Origin: Sulfurovum sp.
GTDB lineage: Bacteria > Campylobacterota > Campylobacteria > Campylobacterales > Sulfurovaceae
Length of the DNA: 8,161 nucleotides
Direction: 5' to 3'
Assembly (NCBI GenBank): GCA_020726085.1
Contig: DYTG01000080.1
Location: 1 to 8,161, forward strand
Notes under the pieces: generated by a model
What the model was told of the DNA's origin: nothing
Seen by the model: only the letters and a program-made list of their open reading frames with translations
The model's database searches: none
Made by a program: the position numbers and the translations under genes
Part shown: piece after piece, positions 6,354 to 8,161 of the stretch
Layout of the letters: the number at the start of each line of letters is the position of its first letter
Numbering within the stretch: the stretch's first letter is position 1

Positions 6354-8161
6354 ATGTGCGGTATTGTAGGGTATTATGGAAAAAATGAAAAAAAAGAGAT
6401 TGTTATAGAGGGGCTTAGGGAACTGGAGTATCGTGGATACGATTCGGCGGGTATTGCCATTATCGACAAAGAGGAGCTTTGCCACTTCAAAGCCGTGGGC
6501 AAACTGAGCAATCTCGAAACCAAAATGAGTGATTTTTACTCACAAGGAGATGGAGTAGCCATCGGTCACACCCGTTGGGCGACGCACGGCAAACCCACCG
6601 AACTCAATGCCCATCCGCATCTAGGAGAGTACAGTTTTGTGGTTCACAACGGTATCATCGAAAACTACAAAGAACTCAAAGAGCAGTTGCAAAGTCAAGG
6701 TGCATCATTTGTAAGCCAAACCGATACGGAGGTAATCGTACATCTTTTTGAATCGCACCAAAATCGCCTCAAAAACCCCTTTGCGGCATTTGAAGCTACC
6801 ATCAAAGAGCTTCGAGGGGCATACGCTATTTTGCTCATTACCAAAGCCCAAAGCGATACTATCTTTTTTGCCAAACACGGCTCTCCTATGCTTTTGGGAT
6901 TTAATACGGATGAGATATTTTTTGCCTCTTCCGATACGGCTATCATTGGCAAAGCAACGGAGGTCTATTATCTTCAAGATGGCCAATACGGTGCTATTGA
7001 GGGAGGTGCGGTGAAGCTTTTTGATACTCATGGAAGCAAAACCTTTGTGCGTCAAAAACTCAGTGCCGATAAAGCCATGGCACAAAAAGAGGGGTATCGT
7101 TTCTTTATGGAAAAAGAGATTTACGAACAATCAACCGTAATGGGCGATACCCTTATGGGGCGTGTGATGGATAATGGCATTGCTTTTGATGAGATTGATA
7201 CCACCTTACTGGAGGGGATTGAAGATATTAAGATTTGTGCGTGTGGGACGAGCTATCACTCCGCCATGGTGGGTGCTTATTTGCTTGAACGCCTTGCCAA
7301 AATCAAAACAAGCGTCGAGATTGCCAGTGAATTTCGCTACAAAGAGCCGCTTCTTACCTCTACTACTCTCTTTGTGACTATCTCGCAAAGCGGTGAGACA
7401 GCCGATACATTGGAGGCTCTTAAGATGGCAAAAAAAGCGGGATTAGGGTCACTTAGTATCTGCAACGTCGATAACTCCTCTATCGTGCGTGAAAGCGACG
7501 CTACCATCCTTACCCGTGCAGGGATAGAAAAAGGGGTAGCCAGTACCAAAGCCTTTGCTACGCAAGTGATGGTGCTGTGGATGTTTACTCTTTTTGTCGC
7601 CAAACAACGCCATACCATAGACAACGAAAAGCTCCAACAAGAACTCAGTGCCATACTCCAAACCCCAACCGCTCTTAAGCTTAACGATACCCTCCACGCC
7701 AAAATCAATCGCCTCTCCAAACGCTATCTTCATGGGCATGGATTTTTCTTTATCGGGCGTGATATATTCTATCCTCTAGCACTTGAGGGGGCTTTGAAGC
7801 TCAAAGAGATTAGCTACCTCCACGCCGAGGGCTATCCAGCGGGTGAGATGAAGCACGGTCCCATTGCACTTGCCGATAGTGAGCTTTTTACTATCGCCCT
7901 TATGCCCCAAACGATGCAATACGACAAAATCAAATCCAACGTCGAAGAGCTAAGTGCAAGAGACGCAACCATTTTGGCTATCTCCCCTTTGCCCTTTGAA
8001 CTTGCCGATGATTTTATCCAAACCACCCACACAAGCCACCCTATGTTGGAGTTTTTTGAGATGATGGTTGTCACGCAACTTTTGGCCCTAGAAGTCGCTA
8101 TACGCCTAGGCAACGACGTCGATATGCCCCGCAACCTAGCCAAAAGCGTGACGGTGGAGTA
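6354..8161 (+). CDS. glmS: Glutamine-fructose-6-phosphate aminotransferase (isomerizing), stop codon cut by window edge
   Basis: Makes glucosamine-6-phosphate from fructose-6-phosphate and glutamine in the cytosol, the first committed step to UDP-GlcNAc for peptidoglycan and LPS. It begins MCGIVGYYG: Cys2 becomes the N-terminal nucleophile once Met is removed. The glutaminase domain shows HTRWATHGKPTELNAHPH (72-89), HNGIIENY (98-105) and Asp124. SIS domain 1 has CACGTSYHSA (295-304), ISQSGETADT (343-352) and EKGVASTKAF (392-401). SIS domain 2 has GRDIFYPLALEGALKLKEIS (468-487, Glu485) and AGEMKHGPIAL (496-506, His501). The C-terminus DMPRNLAKSVTVE (590-602) carries the conserved Lys597 and is where the family normally ends (E. 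coli GlmS is 609 aa). The last two window bases are TA, presumably the start of TAA or TAG, so the protein is complete at 602 aa. The ATG lies 3 bp after the glnD stop, with an AAGGAGA ribosome binding site inside the glnD 3' end. Confidence 0.97.
   Translation, partial: MCGIVGYYGKNEKKEIVIEGLRELEYRGYDSAGIAIIDKEELCHFKAVGKLSNLETKMSDFYSQGDGVAIGHTRWATHGKPTELNAHPHLGEYSFVVHNGIIENYKELKEQLQSQGASFVSQTDTEVIVHLFESHQNRLKNPFAAFEATIKELRGAYAILLITKAQSDTIFFAKHGSPMLLGFNTDEIFFASSDTAIIGKATEVYYLQDGQYGAIEGGAVKLFDTHGSKTFVRQKLSADKAMAQKEGYRFFMEKEIYEQSTVMGDTLMGRVMDNGIAFDEIDTTLLEGIEDIKICACGTSYHSAMVGAYLLERLAKIKTSVEIASEFRYKEPLLTSTTLFVTISQSGETADTLEALKMAKKAGLGSLSICNVDNSSIVRESDATILTRAGIEKGVASTKAFATQVMVLWMFTLFVAKQRHTIDNEKLQQELSAILQTPTALKLNDTLHAKINRLSKRYLHGHGFFFIGRDIFYPLALEGALKLKEISYLHAEGYPAGEMKHGPIALADSELFTIALMPQTMQYDKIKSNVEELSARDATILAISPLPFELADDFIQTTHTSHPMLEFFEMMVVTQLLALEVAIRLGNDVDMPRNLAKSVTVE

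Noticed and set aside
6705..7130. A 141-codon minus-strand ORF inside glmS, and similar antisense frames at 7337-7739
   Set aside because: The plus strand encodes an intact GlmS with all motifs across these regions; the antisense frames have no independent support.
8160..8161. Final TA read as the start of a Tyr codon, extending GlmS
   Set aside because: The family ends at the conserved SVTVE, so TA is most likely the first two bases of TAA or TAG.
1..8161. CRISPR array, toxin-antitoxin pair, prophage or defence cluster
   Set aside because: No regularly spaced direct repeats, paired small ORFs or phage or defence domains are visible on either strand; most of the window is four housekeeping genes.

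Overview
The window reads as chromosomal DNA from a member of the Campylobacterota (the former Epsilonproteobacteria), most likely a free-living, Sulfurimonas- or Sulfurovum-like lineage. This rests on moderately low GC by eye, tightly packed genes, promoters with a strong TATAAT-type -10 but no clear -35, and the overall look of the Pta, MoeA, GlnD and GlmS proteins. The presence of GlnD argues against typical Campylobacter or Helicobacter pathogens, which generally lack the PII/GlnD system. The assignment to a lineage is inference and no genus is claimed.

Layout, left to right. Positions 1-44 (minus) hold the first 14 codons of a gene that runs off the left edge; its N-terminus looks like a Rpn/PD-(D/E)XK putative transposase. 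Positions 45-203 are intergenic and contain a 20-bp stretch resembling the 5' end of a tRNA-Glu gene. Positions 204-2267 (minus) are a complete pta (phosphate acetyltransferase, 687 aa). Positions 2268-2652 form a divergent intergenic region with the pta promoter, a doubtful 39-aa ORF, an imperfectly palindromic element resembling dispersed intergenic repeats, and a probable moeA promoter. Positions 2653-8161 (plus) are a compact three-gene cluster: moeA (405 aa), glnD (822 aa from the preferred start) and glmS (602 aa, with the window ending two bases into its presumed stop codon). Gaps are only 11 bp and 3 bp, so one transcript is likely.

Functionally these are housekeeping genes. Pta interconverts acetyl-CoA and acetyl phosphate. 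MoeA completes molybdenum cofactor synthesis, which serves the Mo-enzymes common in respiratory Campylobacterota. GlnD reads glutamine status and modifies PII. GlmS uses glutamine to make glucosamine-6-phosphate for cell-wall and LPS synthesis. A glutamine sensor directly upstream of a glutamine-consuming enzyme is suggestive, but may simply reflect gene packing.

I see no convincing new multi-gene system. The parts most worth a second look are the two non-coding regions (the tRNA-like fragment beside a Rpn-type gene, and the repeat-containing moeA leader) and the strongly diverged first ACT region of GlnD.
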